Origin: Fistulifera solaris | Taxonomy: Eukaryota; Bacillariophyta; Bacillariophyceae; Naviculales; Stauroneidaceae | Assembly: GCA_030295235.1 (NCBI GenBank) | Contig: AP026131.1 | Span: forward strand, 186,001 to 250,000 | Direction of reading: 5' to 3' | DNA: 64,000 bases | Shown: positions 43,889 through 58,588 of the stretch, piece after piece | Layout: each line of letters opens with the position of its first letter | Numbering within the stretch: position 1 is the stretch's first letter | Translations under genes and position numbers: made by a program | The notes under the pieces: model-generated | What the model was told of the DNA's origin: nothing | Database searches by the model: none | Seen by the model: the letters and a program-made list of their open reading frames with translations, nothing else

Positions 43889-44266
43889 TCATTGCCAATT
43901 CCGCTCAATCGACTGGACCCGTTGAATACCTAAAAAGGCAAGGACATCAAAATTCTCCATTACCGGGTCAATTTTGTAATGATCGGGTATTAAACAATCT
44001 TCACAGTCTTCTCCACAATCAGCGCTGGTTTCTTCTAAAGAGAAAAACGACGATGTTTCTCCTTTCCATTCGGTGAAGTCGTCGTCTTGATGACTATTCG
44101 TCATCGCGCGGAGAAAGGTTGTCGTATCTTTTGATCGATGATAGTTCAGTCGCACAAATCCCCATCCGAGCATGAGCCTGCTTTCGAGTAGTGACATCAG
44201 CATTAGTAATTGCATTATTCGTTTATTGTTACTTGTAATTGCTGTCATTGTATTCAAGGCATGCAT
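43889..44266 (-). CDS. small hypothetical protein with N-terminal signal
   Basis: 125 residues from the first ATG, or 108 from the ATG at 44215, which gives a better signal peptide (MQLLMLMSLLESRLMLGWG then FVRLN) with the F of plastid-type presequences. The mature part is acidic: DDDFTEWKGETSSFFSLEET, then a Cys cluster (CGEDCEDC) and FDVLAFLGIQRVQSI. No domain recognised. The composition and the order signal-acidic-hydrophobic make it more likely real than chance. Plastid targeting is a guess. Confidence 0.55.
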   Translation of the reverse strand: MHALNTMTAITSNNKRIMQLLMLMSLLESRLMLGWGFVRLNYHRSKDTTTFLRAMTNSHQDDDFTEWKGETSSFFSLEETSADCGEDCEDCLIPDHYKIDPVMENFDVLAFLGIQRVQSIERNWQ

Positions 44267-44595
44267 TGGTTATGTTTTGTTTCGAGTAGTTGCTTCGGTT
44301 TTGTGCGTTTGCGTTTTGCGTCGACGTGGTGAACTCGTTTTTGCGAAGGTTCGTTCCGGAAGTGGAGGGAGTGCTGTCCGTCGCCGTGACAGCGAAGAAC
44401 CCAAAGAATGACACTGTGCATTAAAGAGTTGACTAACTTATAAGCGAATTGTATAACCTGTACGACACTAGATGGATGTGACGTACCAGGCACTTGTACG
44501 ACGACGCGACGGTCCTCTTGGTTCAAAAAAATATTTCGATGTTTGTGAAGATCGGATTTTTCGCAGCCCAAACTGCAACACACCCATTTCTTCAT
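44229..44595 (-). CDS. possible small spliced gene divergent from phosphoglucomutase
   Basis: An exon starting MKKWVCCSLGCEKSDLHKHR ends RRVVVQVP at a strong donor (GTACGT, 44486). A 73-bp intron with a TGCACAG acceptor leads to a second exon (44229-44413) with SFFGFFAVTATDSTPSTSG and an Asn/Thr-rich tail. Phase and total (98 codons) agree. The unspliced reading gives a different, basic C-terminus. Its end overlaps the start of the 43889-44266 frame, which argues against one of the two. No known family. Confidence 0.35.
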
Positions 44596-44649
44596 CGCCC
44601 TAGAGGAAAAGGACGTTACGCATAGATCCGTCGGCAAAAAACTCTGGGA

Positions 44650-46841
<2,192 letters not shown>

Positions 46842-46878
46842 ATGCAATATTGTTACAAATCGGATGTGTTCTATAGAG

Positions 46879-48465
46879 TTATGAACTTTCTTGTTTCTCC
46901 ATGTCGCGAGATTCTTCGGCTGTTTCAGGAAGGTTGCTTTGTTTCACTACATGACTTGCCGCATCGACAACTTCCTTCCGTTTCTCTTCACTGTCACGCT
47001 CCACAAGCGCACACGCCTCGTCGTAGTCTCCCATGAAAAATGTGCAAAACACAGAAAACAAACAGAATACGCAGACAACCATAATCGACCATTTCCTGTC
47101 AAAATCATTTTCATTCATCAAAGTAACAATGAGGGTTGGCGCCCAGCCCTAAAACTTGATTAACGAATGTAAAGAGCCCCATCATTTCGGTCTCTTGACC
47201 TTTCGGGATCAGCGAGCACTGCAGTACACGCTGACTCGGATACGCCCATCCTAGACCGATTCCCCACAAAGATGCAAAGCCGTAGACGGATGACTTTCGT
47301 TCCGGACCAGTAAACACAAAGACGCTCAATCCAAAGAAAAAACCAAGCCATGAAAGACCAAGGCGATAGGAATTTAATGGATTCATGAAACGGTTTGCCG
47401 CCTTCGATAACAAGGAACCGACCGCTGTGGAAGCCATCAAAATAAGACTCGCTTTGGCAATGTCGACAGCGGCAAACATCATTTCCACGGTGAGAAAAGT
47501 GATTGTAATAGATAGTACAACGCCGGCACCGGCTTCCGGACTCCACAACATGGAAAACATAAAGACGCGTAGCGCATGGTATTTGACGTAATCTTGGACG
47601 CCGTGCGGCCAAGTTGCACAAATCCACATGTGATAAGATTTGATCCTTCTGGTACCTTGGATAAAGCCGGACGCTGTCGGAAGAGAAAAGTCCAGGAATA
47701 ACCAATGAGGAGACATCCGAGCGCAAAGGCCCATATGGTTGCATCACGAGCTGTTTGAACAGTTGCATCCAAAGTCGCCTTTTCGTAATTTCCACGCGAT
47801 TTTGTCATGATAACTACCATCGCGACAAAACCGAAATGCACAACGTACTGTTTGAAATTAAAACGAGAGGTGTAATGTGACAATACCTCTTGATCGGTTG
47901 TGAGATCTGGTAAATACGCCAAAGCAGCACAATAGTGTACGAGGAGAGCAAAGGTCTGGAGCGTATCAATGACGAGAATGAAGAACCAGTTGTTTTTCTC
48001 GGCGCTGATGCTAATTTGCACGCCAATGAAACCGACCGCAAAAATACCCGACACAATTCCAAAAATCCGCCGATGCGGAGTATGATCGACGATGGCCCCC
48101 GCAATCGGCATGAGCAGAGCGGCAACGACACCGATGACGGATGACATCAATGTTAAGAGAGATGACGGCTTCAATCCCCACTTGATGGGATTGTCCGGTC
48201 CTCCAGCTTCCTGTATGGCTAGACGCAGAATGGCGGTACCAACGTAACTCCCTACGAGATTTAAAGGCCCTCTACCGGCGGAATCCATTGCCCATCCTGT
48301 AGCTTCTGGAAGTATCCTATTTGTAACAGGATCTGCTACTTGAAATGGTCTCTCGAACCACGATATCCATGACGGTGCATTTGTATGCCCTGAGCCATCT
48401 CCTTCAACGGCTTCGGAGATGGATATCGTGCGATTAAGTGTAGTAGGTGCTCCTGTTTCCCCCAT
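46879..48465 (-). CDS. Atg22/UMF1-like MFS transporter
   Basis: About 528 residues after bridging two breaks, with 12 or so hydrophobic segments. EATGWAMDSAGRGPLNLVGS opens the transporter, then LMPIAGAIVDHTPHRRI (the loop 2-3 region), YLPDLTTDQEVLSHY, the second half with WSPEAGAGVVLSITITFL, and GLGWAYPSQRVLQCSLIPKG. The tail is acidic (ERDSEEKRKEVVDAA). The pattern fits the UMF1/Atg22 type of MFS, whose yeast member exports amino acids from the vacuole. Breaks: near 47600 a missing base joins LGRT to GVQDYVKYHALRVF, and near 47147 an extra base joins QVLG to WAPTLIVTLM. Together they leave 529 codons. The start is the first ATG, four codons after a TTG. Convergent with PGM, 37 bp apart. Confidence 0.8.
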
Positions 48466-49061
48466 TTCGCAATCCAATCGTCTATTTTTCTAAGCAAAAT
48501 TATAAGAAATGCGTATGCGAATGAGCTTGAAGGATAAGAAGTAACGACATGATGAATAATAAATAACTAAGTGTAATGGCAAATGGCGGTCTCGTCTTGT
48601 CACGAAAATCGCGTGCCTTTTCTTTCGGCTTTCACAAAAATACTGGTAATGGGAAGTTGTAGTCGTCATAGTGCTAAATGTACTGTTTAATACGTAGGAA
48701 AGACAACGCAGAAGAACTCTGGGCACGTTCTGCGACACGTGACACTACAGTAAAGCTGATACATATCCCACCCGGCCCATTGTGAACTTTATGGTTGTAC
48801 GTAAGAATGACCTAATGACTAGCATTTCACACTGTACAGCAATGACCGATTTTAAAAGATGATGACGAATGACGAGGCTTCTGCATTCTGCAATCTGCGG
48901 ATTATCCAGTTCCTTAATGTGAAAGCATTCGTCTTGAAGTTTTGCGGGTTAAAAATTCCATGTCGCAGACGCAGAAAAAACAAAACGCGCGTCGTCGAGA
49001 GATGAAATCGTCAACTGTTCCTATTATTTCCTCTGCTTTGTTTAATTAACAAAGAACAGAA
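48466..49061. promoter_or_regulatory. divergent promoter region, 0.6 kb
   Basis: Region between the divergent MFS and GNAT genes. No gene seen and no repeat member. Both promoters should lie here; I can name no element with confidence. Confidence 0.4.
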
Positions 49062-50666
49062 ATGCATACGGCTCCTACTGATAATGCGGAACGCGCCTTG
49101 CGAAGAAGAGTGACGAGAAGGCGGAATTTCGACGCAGCATCGAGAAAGGAAGCGTCTCTTGACAAACGATCCGCTGTTCGGTATTCTAGCAGAGCATTCG
49201 GTCTTCTCCTCAGTATTCTTTTCATTCCGACTTGTGCGAGCTTTGGAATATTCACTCCGGTTGGCCGTTCGTGTTCTCGTAGAATCCACACTTCCATGGC
49301 GACTGTCGAAGAAATCACTACAAAGGATGAACAAATACAAATTCTTCGAAATCTTACTGCATCGAGAGAATTTACTGATACAAAAATTGTGAATGATTCA
49401 ACAGATGACACAGCCTTAGAGGAAAAGGAGCATCCTGAAAGCCAAGACGACGCCGACGATGCAACACAGCAAGCTAGCAGCGGCGACACTAGTGCCGATG
49501 CACGTTCGGAAGATAATGAAATGGAGACACGGCGAAAGGAATTGGTGAAAGCAAATCTCCTCGGTCGAGGAAGTTCTACTTCGCGCTCCAAAAATCAATA
49601 CAAGGATACGAGTGTCGGGGCAAGGCGGATCGGGAGTGCTACAAAGGCACGTCAAAGTGCCACTGCTCCTAGCAGAGTCATGGATTCGCTTTGGAAAACA
49701 GCATCAGCCAAATCGAAAAATAAACAAGAGGAAACATCAACTGATGACAGAACTACGGATGGCACTACTCTGAGTTCTTCTGCAAATTCCGTGCAATCGC
49801 TGACTCGCTCCGCTATCATGAACGCGGTAGAGGAAGCGCTTTCGGATCGCAAACCGAAACGCGTAAATGGGCCCGTGCTCGTCAAGTCGAACCTGACCGC
49901 TGCTGATTTCACGCTTGCATACGAGCGTCCCATGGGGTTAGTAGTGGAGGATAAGGAAAACGACCGGCGAAGTGCAACCTTCGATTGTCCGGGTGCCATT
50001 GTTGCTCGCCCGACTTTAAACAACAATCTACTGGTGCGAATTGCCACTCCCACTGATGACTTTCAAATAGCTGCCCTGCGGCTATCCGTCTTCTCTGACT
50101 TTACTGCAGAACAACAGGGAAAATTCTGCGAACGTTCTTGCCAGGCAATCTCCAGTAGACGACTCCGGGGAGCACGTTGTCTGATTGCCGCTCATCAAAA
50201 TGACACAGAAACAGTTTTAGGAAGTGCCGAATGCAGTTATCATGAATTCTTTGGGACACGTCTTGGGCAACGAAGACAACAGTTTTCCATACTGTACGTT
50301 ACTGAAGTTGCAGTCGACATTGATGCCCGAGGACAAGGAATTGGGAAGAAGCTTATGGATGCTGTCGATATTTATGCAAAGTCTCGTAATATAGAGACCA
50401 TTTACCTTCATGTGGATGTCGAAAACAAAGCAGCTCTTTCTCTTTACGCCAAATCGGGATATGAACGCGTGAATGGTGAAGAAGACTCGATGTATTTGGA
50501 ATTTACTACTTCACTTCATTTACATCCTGGTGCTACCAAAGGAAGGGATCACTATTTAATGTACAAAAATCTCATACCAGACCCTGTTTGGCTCGAGCCT
50601 AAGGAACTGTCAATGAATCAGGGGGTCGAAACGAAAGGGAAACTGGGTTTCGAAGTCTCTCTGTAG
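49062..50666 (+). CDS. GNAT-family N-acetyltransferase, probably plastid-targeted
   Basis: A 534-residue single-exon protein. A basic start is followed by a hydrophobic segment (FGLLLSILFIPTCAS then FGIFTP), a signal-anchor or presequence with F after AS as in diatom plastid proteins. Residues ~90-310 are charged and disordered. The GNAT domain lies at ~325-500: LVRIATPTDDFQIAALRLSV, YVTEVAVDIDARGQGIGKKL with the acetyl-CoA loop RGQGIG near 422, and YLHVDVENKAALSLYAKSGY. ARGQGIGKKLM and LYxKxGYE are standard GNAT features. Plastid GNATs acetylate N-termini and lysines of photosystem proteins; the substrate here is inferred at most. Confidence 0.87.
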   Translation: MHTAPTDNAERALRRRVTRRRNFDAASRKEASLDKRSAVRYSSRAFGLLLSILFIPTCASFGIFTPVGRSCSRRIHTSMATVEEITTKDEQIQILRNLTASREFTDTKIVNDSTDDTALEEKEHPESQDDADDATQQASSGDTSADARSEDNEMETRRKELVKANLLGRGSSTSRSKNQYKDTSVGARRIGSATKARQSATAPSRVMDSLWKTASAKSKNKQEETSTDDRTTDGTTLSSSANSVQSLTRSAIMNAVEEALSDRKPKRVNGPVLVKSNLTAADFTLAYERPMGLVVEDKENDRRSATFDCPGAIVARPTLNNNLLVRIATPTDDFQIAALRLSVFSDFTAEQQGKFCERSCQAISSRRLRGARCLIAAHQNDTETVLGSAECSYHEFFGTRLGQRRQQFSILYVTEVAVDIDARGQGIGKKLMDAVDIYAKSRNIETIYLHVDVENKAALSLYAKSGYERVNGEEDSMYLEFTTSLHLHPGATKGRDHYLMYKNLIPDPVWLEPKELSMNQGVETKGKLGFEVSL

Positions 50667-51062
50667 TCTATGTTATCATCGTCTTTCTAGCACAAACGAG
50701 CAACTTAACTTGTATTTTAAGTTTGAATTTATCCATTGTTTCGGTCATCATTCATAATGTGAAAATGGTCGACCTAGCTAAAAGCTAAAAGTATCGAGCG
50801 ACCGTCTGTGCGACGTCCGTTCTTACACGTAGCACGTAGCGTAATGCTTCGTGGAGGAGACTACTCATTGAACGATAGTTGCGTACTGGTTTCCCGCGCT
50901 CAGTTCTTTTCTTGTTGGAGAACGGAGCGCGCCGTGTTCTGTCGGTCCATCCTGCAAAGCAAGACATCCGTCATTTCCTTCAACAAAACGAACAAAATAC
51001 GACCTTATACAAAGGAAACGCCTATCTATCACTTGAATTCACAACATTAATTTATTTAAATC
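50667..51062. other. intergenic, nothing recognised
   Basis: 396 bp between two genes on the plus strand. Small frames at 50808-51070 have no protein character. It probably holds the promoter and 5' UTR of the CNOT4 gene. Confidence 0.45.
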
Positions 51063-53426
51063 ATGGATGATGTAAGTAGAGATGAAACGGCTGGGAAAGG
51101 AACGCCGCCTAAAAGGTTTTTGGGGGTTTTCGTGCTAGTCCTCCGTGCACCCGTCGAAGCGTGAAAAAACACTTGATTTAATCTCTCTCACAAATTCAAT
51201 CTTTTCTTACTTCCTCTTTAATTATAAATAGGCCGATCACGTATGCCCTCTTTGTTGCGAGGAGTTAGATTTATCCGATCGCGAGTTTTATCCTTGCAAA
51301 TGCGGCTATCAAGTATGTATGTGGTGCTGGCACCGCATTCGGGAGTCCGAGTCAGGTCTTTGCCCTGCGTGCCGGACACCTTACGGAGAGGATCCGCATC
51401 AGTTCTCAGCTGTCGATGTTGAAGATGTTTTGAAGGCGAATAAGGCGAGAGATGCGGCTTTGAAGCGACAAAAACAGCAAGAAGGAGGAATGTTATCGGC
51501 GAGTCAACACGATGGGGTACCGAACAGTATTGTCACCGAGGATGGATCGAATGTGGCAATGGAAGTACCAAAGGATAGAAGTCAGCTAGCAAACATGCGT
51601 GTCATTCGGCGAAATTTGGTGTATGCGGTCGGACTGCCAGCAAGTATTGCAAGTGAGGACGTTTTGCGTAAACCCGAGTATTTTGGCCAGTACGGGAAGA
51701 TTGCCAAGATTGTTATAAACCGTGCTATTTCAGGTGAGCCTGGACGACGCGCATCTGCGAGTGCTTACGTTACTTTTGTGCATAAAGAGGATACGTTGGC
51801 TTGCATTCTAGCATTGGATGGGTTTTATCTTGACAATCGAAACATCCGTGCATCATATGGTACTTCCAAATACTGCTCGGCCTTTATTAAGAGCGTACGA
51901 TGTAATAACCCAGAATGTACTTACTTGCACGAGATGGGAGCAGCAGAAGATACGTTCACAAAACAGGAAATCCAGGCTGGCTATGTGACGAGCGGCCGCG
52001 ATGTTTTGGCTCGCCAGCAGCAGATTGTCTCTGAACAGTTGCGTCTTAACGCTACAAGTGCGGTTCCTCGTAAGCGTGTTGGCGGTGGCGGGCCGTCTGG
52101 AACAGGGCGGGCATCCTCTTCTCCCGTTTTCCCTCCTCCTGAATTCGACGAGGCGCCCAAGCCGAATCCCGTCCTTTACCTCCTCCTTCAGGAGGAGTGG
52201 CACGTGCTGCCACGGCTGGTACTTTCAGCTTGAATCCTTCAAATATTTCAGCCAAACTCGGGAGGTCTGCTTCTACTGGAAATCCTAGTCCCACGTTGGG
52301 AGCAACTGCGGTGCCTGCGAGCGCCGCTGCTGTAGTAGTGCCGCGGGTCAACAAGTCTGCCGCAGCTGTTGTTGCAGGTGTCCACACAGTCAAAGTGGAA
52401 GATTCCCCGCTTCACACTACGCTTACACCGCTCACGCCTTTGAAGCGCGCACCGAAGCCAACGAAAAGTACCGCGAATGCGCCTGTGCCTGATGATCCGA
52501 AGCTTCCCTCGATGCGTGTCGGCAAGACGAAAGGAAACGGTATCCGCAATGCTGTGTTTGGTGGCTCAGCTAATTCGTCGGTGACAAACGAAGAGGTCGA
52601 GCTTTCAACTGGGCCAGCCTCAATTGGCGGCGATGTAATTGCTGTCGGTAGTATACAGGCGGCACTACTCCCAGGCACTGTGCAGCTGAATAGTTCTACT
52701 GGCTTAGGTGGCGCCGAAGGAGGTTTGACGAGTGCTTTAGGCGGAGAAGTGTTTACCGGACCGCTAGCCAACAAGCCCATTAGCCGCGCAACGTCGGTAG
52801 ATAAGTGGAACTCTAATCAAATTCCCGGGGCGCCGGTGTACCCTGCTGCATCCGATCTTTGGAGCGGGATGAACGCCGGACCGGCTAATAGTAGTTCGGC
52901 ATTGGCATCGATCTTGGGCGTCGATCTCCCTACTGGTTCAGGATCACTTCGGGAGAATGCGAATATTTGGCCGTCGTCCAACCTTACTGGCCCCTCGTCT
53001 TTGTCGGCGCTCAACAGCAATAGTTCGGTTGGTGCAGCGTCAGGCAATGCTATTGGAGGCATTCCAATGAACATGAATAGCACATCGCTGATTGGAGGGG
53101 TCCCTATCGGAGGTGGCTCGATGGGTGGACAAGGTCACATAGGTGGCTTGTTGGGCTCATCTGCTCCCGGAAGCGGAAGCTATGGTGGCAAAAGCGACAT
53201 TGCTCTCCTCCAAAGCTTGTTGCCCGGCGTTCATATCACCAGCGGTAGCGAAGGGATGAATACCAGCGCTGGGGTTAACGGGTGGAATCAAGGCGGATCT
53301 AGTACACTTGGCGGCGATACCCTACTTGGATGGAACAGTGGCGCCGCTCCCAATCAACGTTCCTCCGTTGGTGCTATAGGACAAGGCAATGGGTCCCAAA
53401 CTCAGCGCCAGGGTCAGATTTGGTAG
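51063..53426 (+). CDS. CNOT4: CCR4-NOT subunit 4 (RING E3 ubiquitin ligase)
   Basis: A first exon of three codons (MDD) and a 160-bp intron (51072-51231) precede the main exon; about 734 residues after bridging one break. RING of the C4C4 type: CPLCCEELDLSDREFYPCKC, then YQVCMWCWHRI and GLCPACRTPYGEDP. An RRM follows (NLVYAVGLPASIASEDVLRK, YGKIAKIVINR, SASAYVTFV) and a CCCH finger (KYCSAFIKSVRCNNPECTYL, then H). This trio defines NOT4, which ubiquitinates stalled-ribosome proteins and links to mRNA decay. The C-terminal half is Gly/Ser/Asn-rich, low complexity. The break is at CCC 52156-52158; a fourth C leads from EFDEAP into QAESRPLPPPSGG, and gives 735 codons. Cytosolic. Confidence 0.93.
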
Positions 53427-53582
53427 ACAATAGTTACTGTCGCAAATTGGTAGTATGGAGGACAGAGAAACGAGTATGGGTGGTTTTCATTGACACTTTG
53501 ACAAGCGGTGAAATTTGGGTAGTTCGGACTTGACGGAATAGGTTGTAAACAGCGTAAGGGAAGTGGAATGATAATCCATGAA

Positions 53583-53662
53583 GAATGGATATGGCAATGG
53601 AAGGGTTTAGATGGAAATGGATATGGCAATGGATATGGCAATGGAAGGGCTTGGATGGAATG
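53583..53662. repeat. short tandem repeat of ATGGCAATGG-type units
   Basis: GGATATGGCAATGGA repeats with small changes three or four times in 80 bp, inside the 328-bp convergent gap between CNOT4 and NOC3. Likely slippage; no gene. Confidence 0.7.
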
Positions 53663-53754
53663 GAGAGATACGATGCTGCAGCATGAGTTTACAATTAAAT
53701 CACTAACTATTCTAGCAAAACAAATATTTGAATCGGCGGAGCTAATTGCTTTTA

Positions 53755-55544
53755 TTACAAGTCCCCTGTCACCAGTCGAGCCCGTTTACTTCTCGGGGTA
53801 ATGAACCGAGCATTGGCTCTCCCTTTTTTGCTGTTGGATTGTCCAAGTGGGTGTTTCTTTTTAACCCTAGCAAACTCGATCACCAAATTAGCTTGGTCGT
53901 AGTACTTCTCTGCTTTCAGTCGTTCTGGTCCTTCAGCAGGTAACTGGAGCATTTTCAATGTTGCGGCTGCTAGCGCTTGGTGGCTGACATCTTGCCGAAA
54001 ATGGAATTTCAATAGCGCCAACTCCCACGCAGAAGTTGAGAACGGATTACTATTTTCGGGGTCTAGAGCAAGAGGGTCGTATTCTCCAGCTGCAATGACA
54101 AAGTCTTCATCGTTTTCCAACAGTGGTTGTATAGCTGTATATCGCTGGAGCAGATTTCTGGCAAATGCAATGAGTGGTATCGATGATGCGGGGGTAAATG
54201 CAAAGCAACAGATGTGATTTGCTTGAAAAACGCGGCTACTCGAGCTGCAGAAAATTCCCGGCGCTTACAAAGCGCCGTATCCAGACATTTTAAGGTCAAA
54301 TCCAAAACATTTTGCGACCCTTCCTCATCAGTATCATGGAAAAAGCAAAGTCTTGGAAGTTGCGTGTACAATGGAAGAATGTATTCTTTGAGATCAATTT
54401 TGAGTTCCTTCCCTGGTCCTTGTAAAGTCTGAAATGCCGTCAGTATACAGTTCAAAGACGCGTCGAGAGGCAGAGTATCGACTTCTCGTAAAAGATCTTT
54501 CAGCACGGCCAACAGGTCCATCACGGTCTCCATGTTAATGAGATGCGCGAATTTCGCCAGCCCTTCTAAAGCAGCGCACAAAATATCATCCCTAGTAGAT
54601 TTTCGCGCCGAACTATTCGCACAACTTTTCAAGATTCGAAAGTAAGCCAAAATGACAACTTCTAAAGTCTGCGCTTGGCTTCTGGCAAGAACGGCTTTGT
54701 CAACAGTCGCTTCGCTCTCTTTCAATTCCGCCTCAATCGCTGCCGTCTCTTTATCCTTTTTCTTGTGACGTTTGCGAGACTGCTGTAACAGTTTCGCAGC
54801 GGTTGCTTCATCCGCATGCACTTTCAAAGGCAGCGCTGCAAACGATCGCACAACACGAGGACGAACAATGGGAGCGTTCTGAATGACCTTTGCCACCATT
54901 CGTGCGGCCTCTTCTGCTACCTGACCTTGCGCATCTTCTCGAAAGACAGTCTCGACGGCCTTGCAACACGCTTCTGCTACTACCGAGGAGATTCCTGTAT
55001 TCATATGTCTTACTACAGCAGCCAGCAAGTTCGAACGAAAATTGAACGTGTATGCCGTCGATAATAGCTCGCACAAGCTCAACATGCACGTGACTTGCAA
55101 CGAAGAAGGCGGACTCTGCGTAGACTGATTCCACTTCTTTTCCAAAACCTGCAGGTATTGCTGATAATGACTGAGTAAATTTCGTTCATACTCCCACGTC
55201 TGTTTGGTTTCCTTCGAAACAAGAACAGCACTCTCTTGTTCGGTCGGTAATCGGATGCGATAAGCTGGCAAAATATCTTTGAAGAGAGCCAGCAGTGAAA
55301 CGACCGCCAACTTTGCAACATATTCATCTTTGTGCTGCGTCAACGATAATAACTGGCTCATCTTTGAGGGACCCGCTGACGACCCGAAAGCTCCTTGTGG
55401 ATTTTCGAGAATTGATTCACTGAGTTCGGCAATCAAATCGCATATTTGAGCAACAGTCAGTTGATCCGGATTTCGGTAAGCTGGTTCAGCCTTTGTGGCT
55501 GGCGAGTTAGCTTCCTTGTCTTTGTTCCGTGATCGTCTGCCCAT
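53755..55544 (-). CDS. NOC3: nucleolar complex protein 3 (NOC3)
   Basis: About 596 residues after bridging one break. NOC3 acts with NOC2 in 60S pre-ribosome export, and in replication licensing in yeast. Residues ~30-130 carry the NOC3 N-terminal region (LTVAQICDLIAELSESILEN, DEYVAKLAVVSLLALFKDIL, PAYRIRLPT), then helical repeats and the C-terminal CBF/Mak21-type domain (LPLYTQLPRLCFFHDTDEEG and, after the break, ASSIPLIAFARNLLQRY, NPFSTSAWELALLKFH). The break is in a five-G run on the plus strand (54190-54194); six gives LPPASSIPL and 597 codons. It is shorter than most NOC3 proteins, which have a longer basic N-terminus. KRHKKKDK is a likely nuclear signal. Confidence 0.9.
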
Positions 55545-55728
55545 GATCTTAGTAATTGTGGGGAATATACGAGTATCGTTTGATGATGGCGACTGTTGTT
55601 GTTTTGAGAAAAATGATAGTCATGGTTCATGGTCGCTTTTTTTCATTGGTGGAAGGACGAGATACTGACTGATGGAGGCCAGACGTTTTCTCAATACTGT
55701 AATCCACACTAAAATATTACTCCGGGGT

Positions 55729-56640
55729 ACTCCGTTTCATAGTGAATATTCAAGCTGTCGATCCTCGGATTTTCGACGTGCAAAATAAAAGAAACTCTTA
55801 GCAAGTACTTCAGAATCATCATTGTTGCGACTTTGTTTACCCGTAATTATAGTTATTTTCGCAGTTGAATGACAAGGGACGGATGCGAGAGACGCAAAAC
55901 GGAACCCTTTGTTGTTCGGTTCATGACTCATGACTACTGTACATTCCAGTCTTGGCTGGCGTAAACTGACACTCCGTTTCATAGTGGAAATTCGAGGTGT
56001 CGATCCTCGGATTTGCGACGTGAAAATAAAAAGAAACTCTTAGCAAGTACTTCAGAATCATCATTGTTGCGACTTTGTTTACCCGTAATTATAGTTATTT
56101 TCGCAGTTGAATGACAAGGGACGGATGCGAGAGACGCAAAACGGAACCCTTTGTTGTTCGGTTCATGACTCATGACTACTGTACATTCCAGTCTTGGCTG
56201 GCGTAAACTAACACTCCGTTTCATAGTGGAAATTCGAGGTGTCGATCCTCGGATTTGCGACGTAAAAATAAAAAGAAACTCTTAGCAAGTACTTCAGAAT
56301 CATCATTGTTGCGACTTAATTTACCCGTAATTATAATTATTTTCGCAGTTGAATGACAATGGACGGACGCGCGACGCCAAACGAAGCTCTTTGTTGTTCA
56401 GTTCATGACTACTGTATTATCAAGTCTTGGCTGGCGTAAACCAACACTCTCTTTTATAGTGAAAATTCGAGGTGTCGATCCTCGGATTTGCGACGTGAAA
56501 ATAAAAGAAACTCTTAACAAGTAGTACAGAATCATCATTGTTGCGACTTAATTTACCCGTTGTTATGATTATATTCGCAGTTGAATGACAATGGACGGAT
56601 GTGAGAGACGCAAAACGCGGAGTGCGGAACACACATAGTC
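55729..56640. repeat. 242-bp tandem repeat, ~3.8 copies
   Basis: ACTCCGTTTCATAGTG-like anchors at 55729, 55971, 56213 and 56446 give periods of 242, 242 and 233. Copies 1 and 2 are almost identical; 3 and 4 diverge. Each unit contains CTTAGCAAGTACTTCAGAAT, GACTTTGTTTACCCGTAATT, TTCATGACTCATGACTACTG and CAGTCTTGGCTGGCGTAAAC. The inner CATAGTG-GAAATTCGAGG resembles the CCATAGTAAAT word of the 220-bp family, so the families may be related. An ~81-codon frame repeats with the unit and is a by-product. An inverted copy lies beyond Rab5 at 58069. The rest of 55545-56876 has nothing named. Confidence 0.9.
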
Positions 56641-56876
56641 CGGCTACAGACAGACTCCATGGAGATTAAAGCTAAGGTAAAACCAAAACTAAAAAGTAAA
56701 TAAGTAAATTTTCTTCAATAATGGTGACTACGAATATCATCCTCCCCATTCCCCTGTTTCGTCATCGAAGCCTAGTCTGGATCTCTACCCACATGACTCA
56801 CCATAGTAGCTTCATGCTCACCTCAACACAATGCAGAAACAGTTAGCGGCAAACACCCACGCGAAAGAAAAGTTAT

Positions 56877-57746
<870 letters not shown>

Positions 57747-58068
57747 ATTAATAAAGTATCACTTAAGAAATTGAGTTGGATTGCTCGTTCGTAAGGTCGT
57801 TGCAAATAAGTTCTGTTTTATTGTTGACGGCGAGAACAAAAACTGCATGACTTCGAAAGAGCGCGTTCTTTTTTCGTTTTGCTGCATCGCCCAAGGAAAA
57901 ACGAGCTGGCGTTGCGAACACGCAGCAGTGCCAGTTGATGATTAGTATCTGTTGCGAAGTAGTCTCGTTAATTTACATTTAGCGAGTGAGAACCGTCACG
58001 ACAGCGAATTTACTATGACGATTCTGTAGGCAACACTTGTCTGTCTTGTGATAAGTGGATACTCCGTA

Positions 58069-58192
58069 TTAGTTTACGCCAGCCAAGACTGGATCGTACA
58101 GTAGTCATGAGTCATGAACCGAACAACAAAGGGTTCCGTTTTGCTTCTCTCGCATCCGTCCATTGTCATTCAACTGCGAAAATAACTATGAT
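58069..58192 (-). repeat. inverted partial copy of the 242-bp repeat
   Basis: AGTTTACGCCAGCCAAGACT, CAGTAGTCATGAGTCATGAA and GTCATTCAACTGCGAAAATA are reverse complements of parts of the 55.7-kb unit. With that array it frames the Rab5 gene. ATACTCCGTA directly precedes it at 58059-58068 and may be the element's end. Confidence 0.85.
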
Positions 58193-58283
58193 GATTACGA
58201 AAGCTTTGATTGCCAAAAGAGATTGTCTTTTGCATCGGATCATCATCACGACGGTATACTTTTCCGCCATACCTGGTACAGGC

Positions 58284-58380
58284 GTGAGCGGGGAGAGGAC
58301 GTTAAAATTCTACCTCTCAGTACAAATTTCTACGTAGCGCCTACGGCGAGGCAGAATTTTAACGTCGTTTCCGGTGAGCG
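58284..58380. repeat. 81-nt hairpin element, copy B, with 7-bp direct repeats
   Basis: Arms 58292-58316 and 58348-58372 pair like copy A at 12086, with only a few changes (for example GGAGAGG for GGAAAGG, CTACCTC for CTGCCTC). GTGAGCG stands on both sides (58284-58290 and 58374-58380) and looks like a target-site duplication. TACCTGGTA is at 58270. The element lies about 210 bp before the SWIRM gene start. Confidence 0.85.
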
Positions 58381-58588
58381 ACCGACGCGATGCGACCCGA
58401 CCAATCTCTCCATGTCGTCTGTCTGTAGCCGGACGTTGTTTGTTGTTTGTTCCGCACTATCCGCGCACGACGATGCGACTGCCGCATGATGCATTGATTT
58501 CCTATCTTTGCAACGTTTTATTTATTGATTCAAAACAGATTTCCTAACAAATTACATACTATATTTAATGACTTACTAATTGGACGAA

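Noticed and set aside
55737-56224. Two near-identical 81-codon minus-strand frames
   Set aside because: They are produced by the 242-bp repeat unit, start inside it and resemble no protein.
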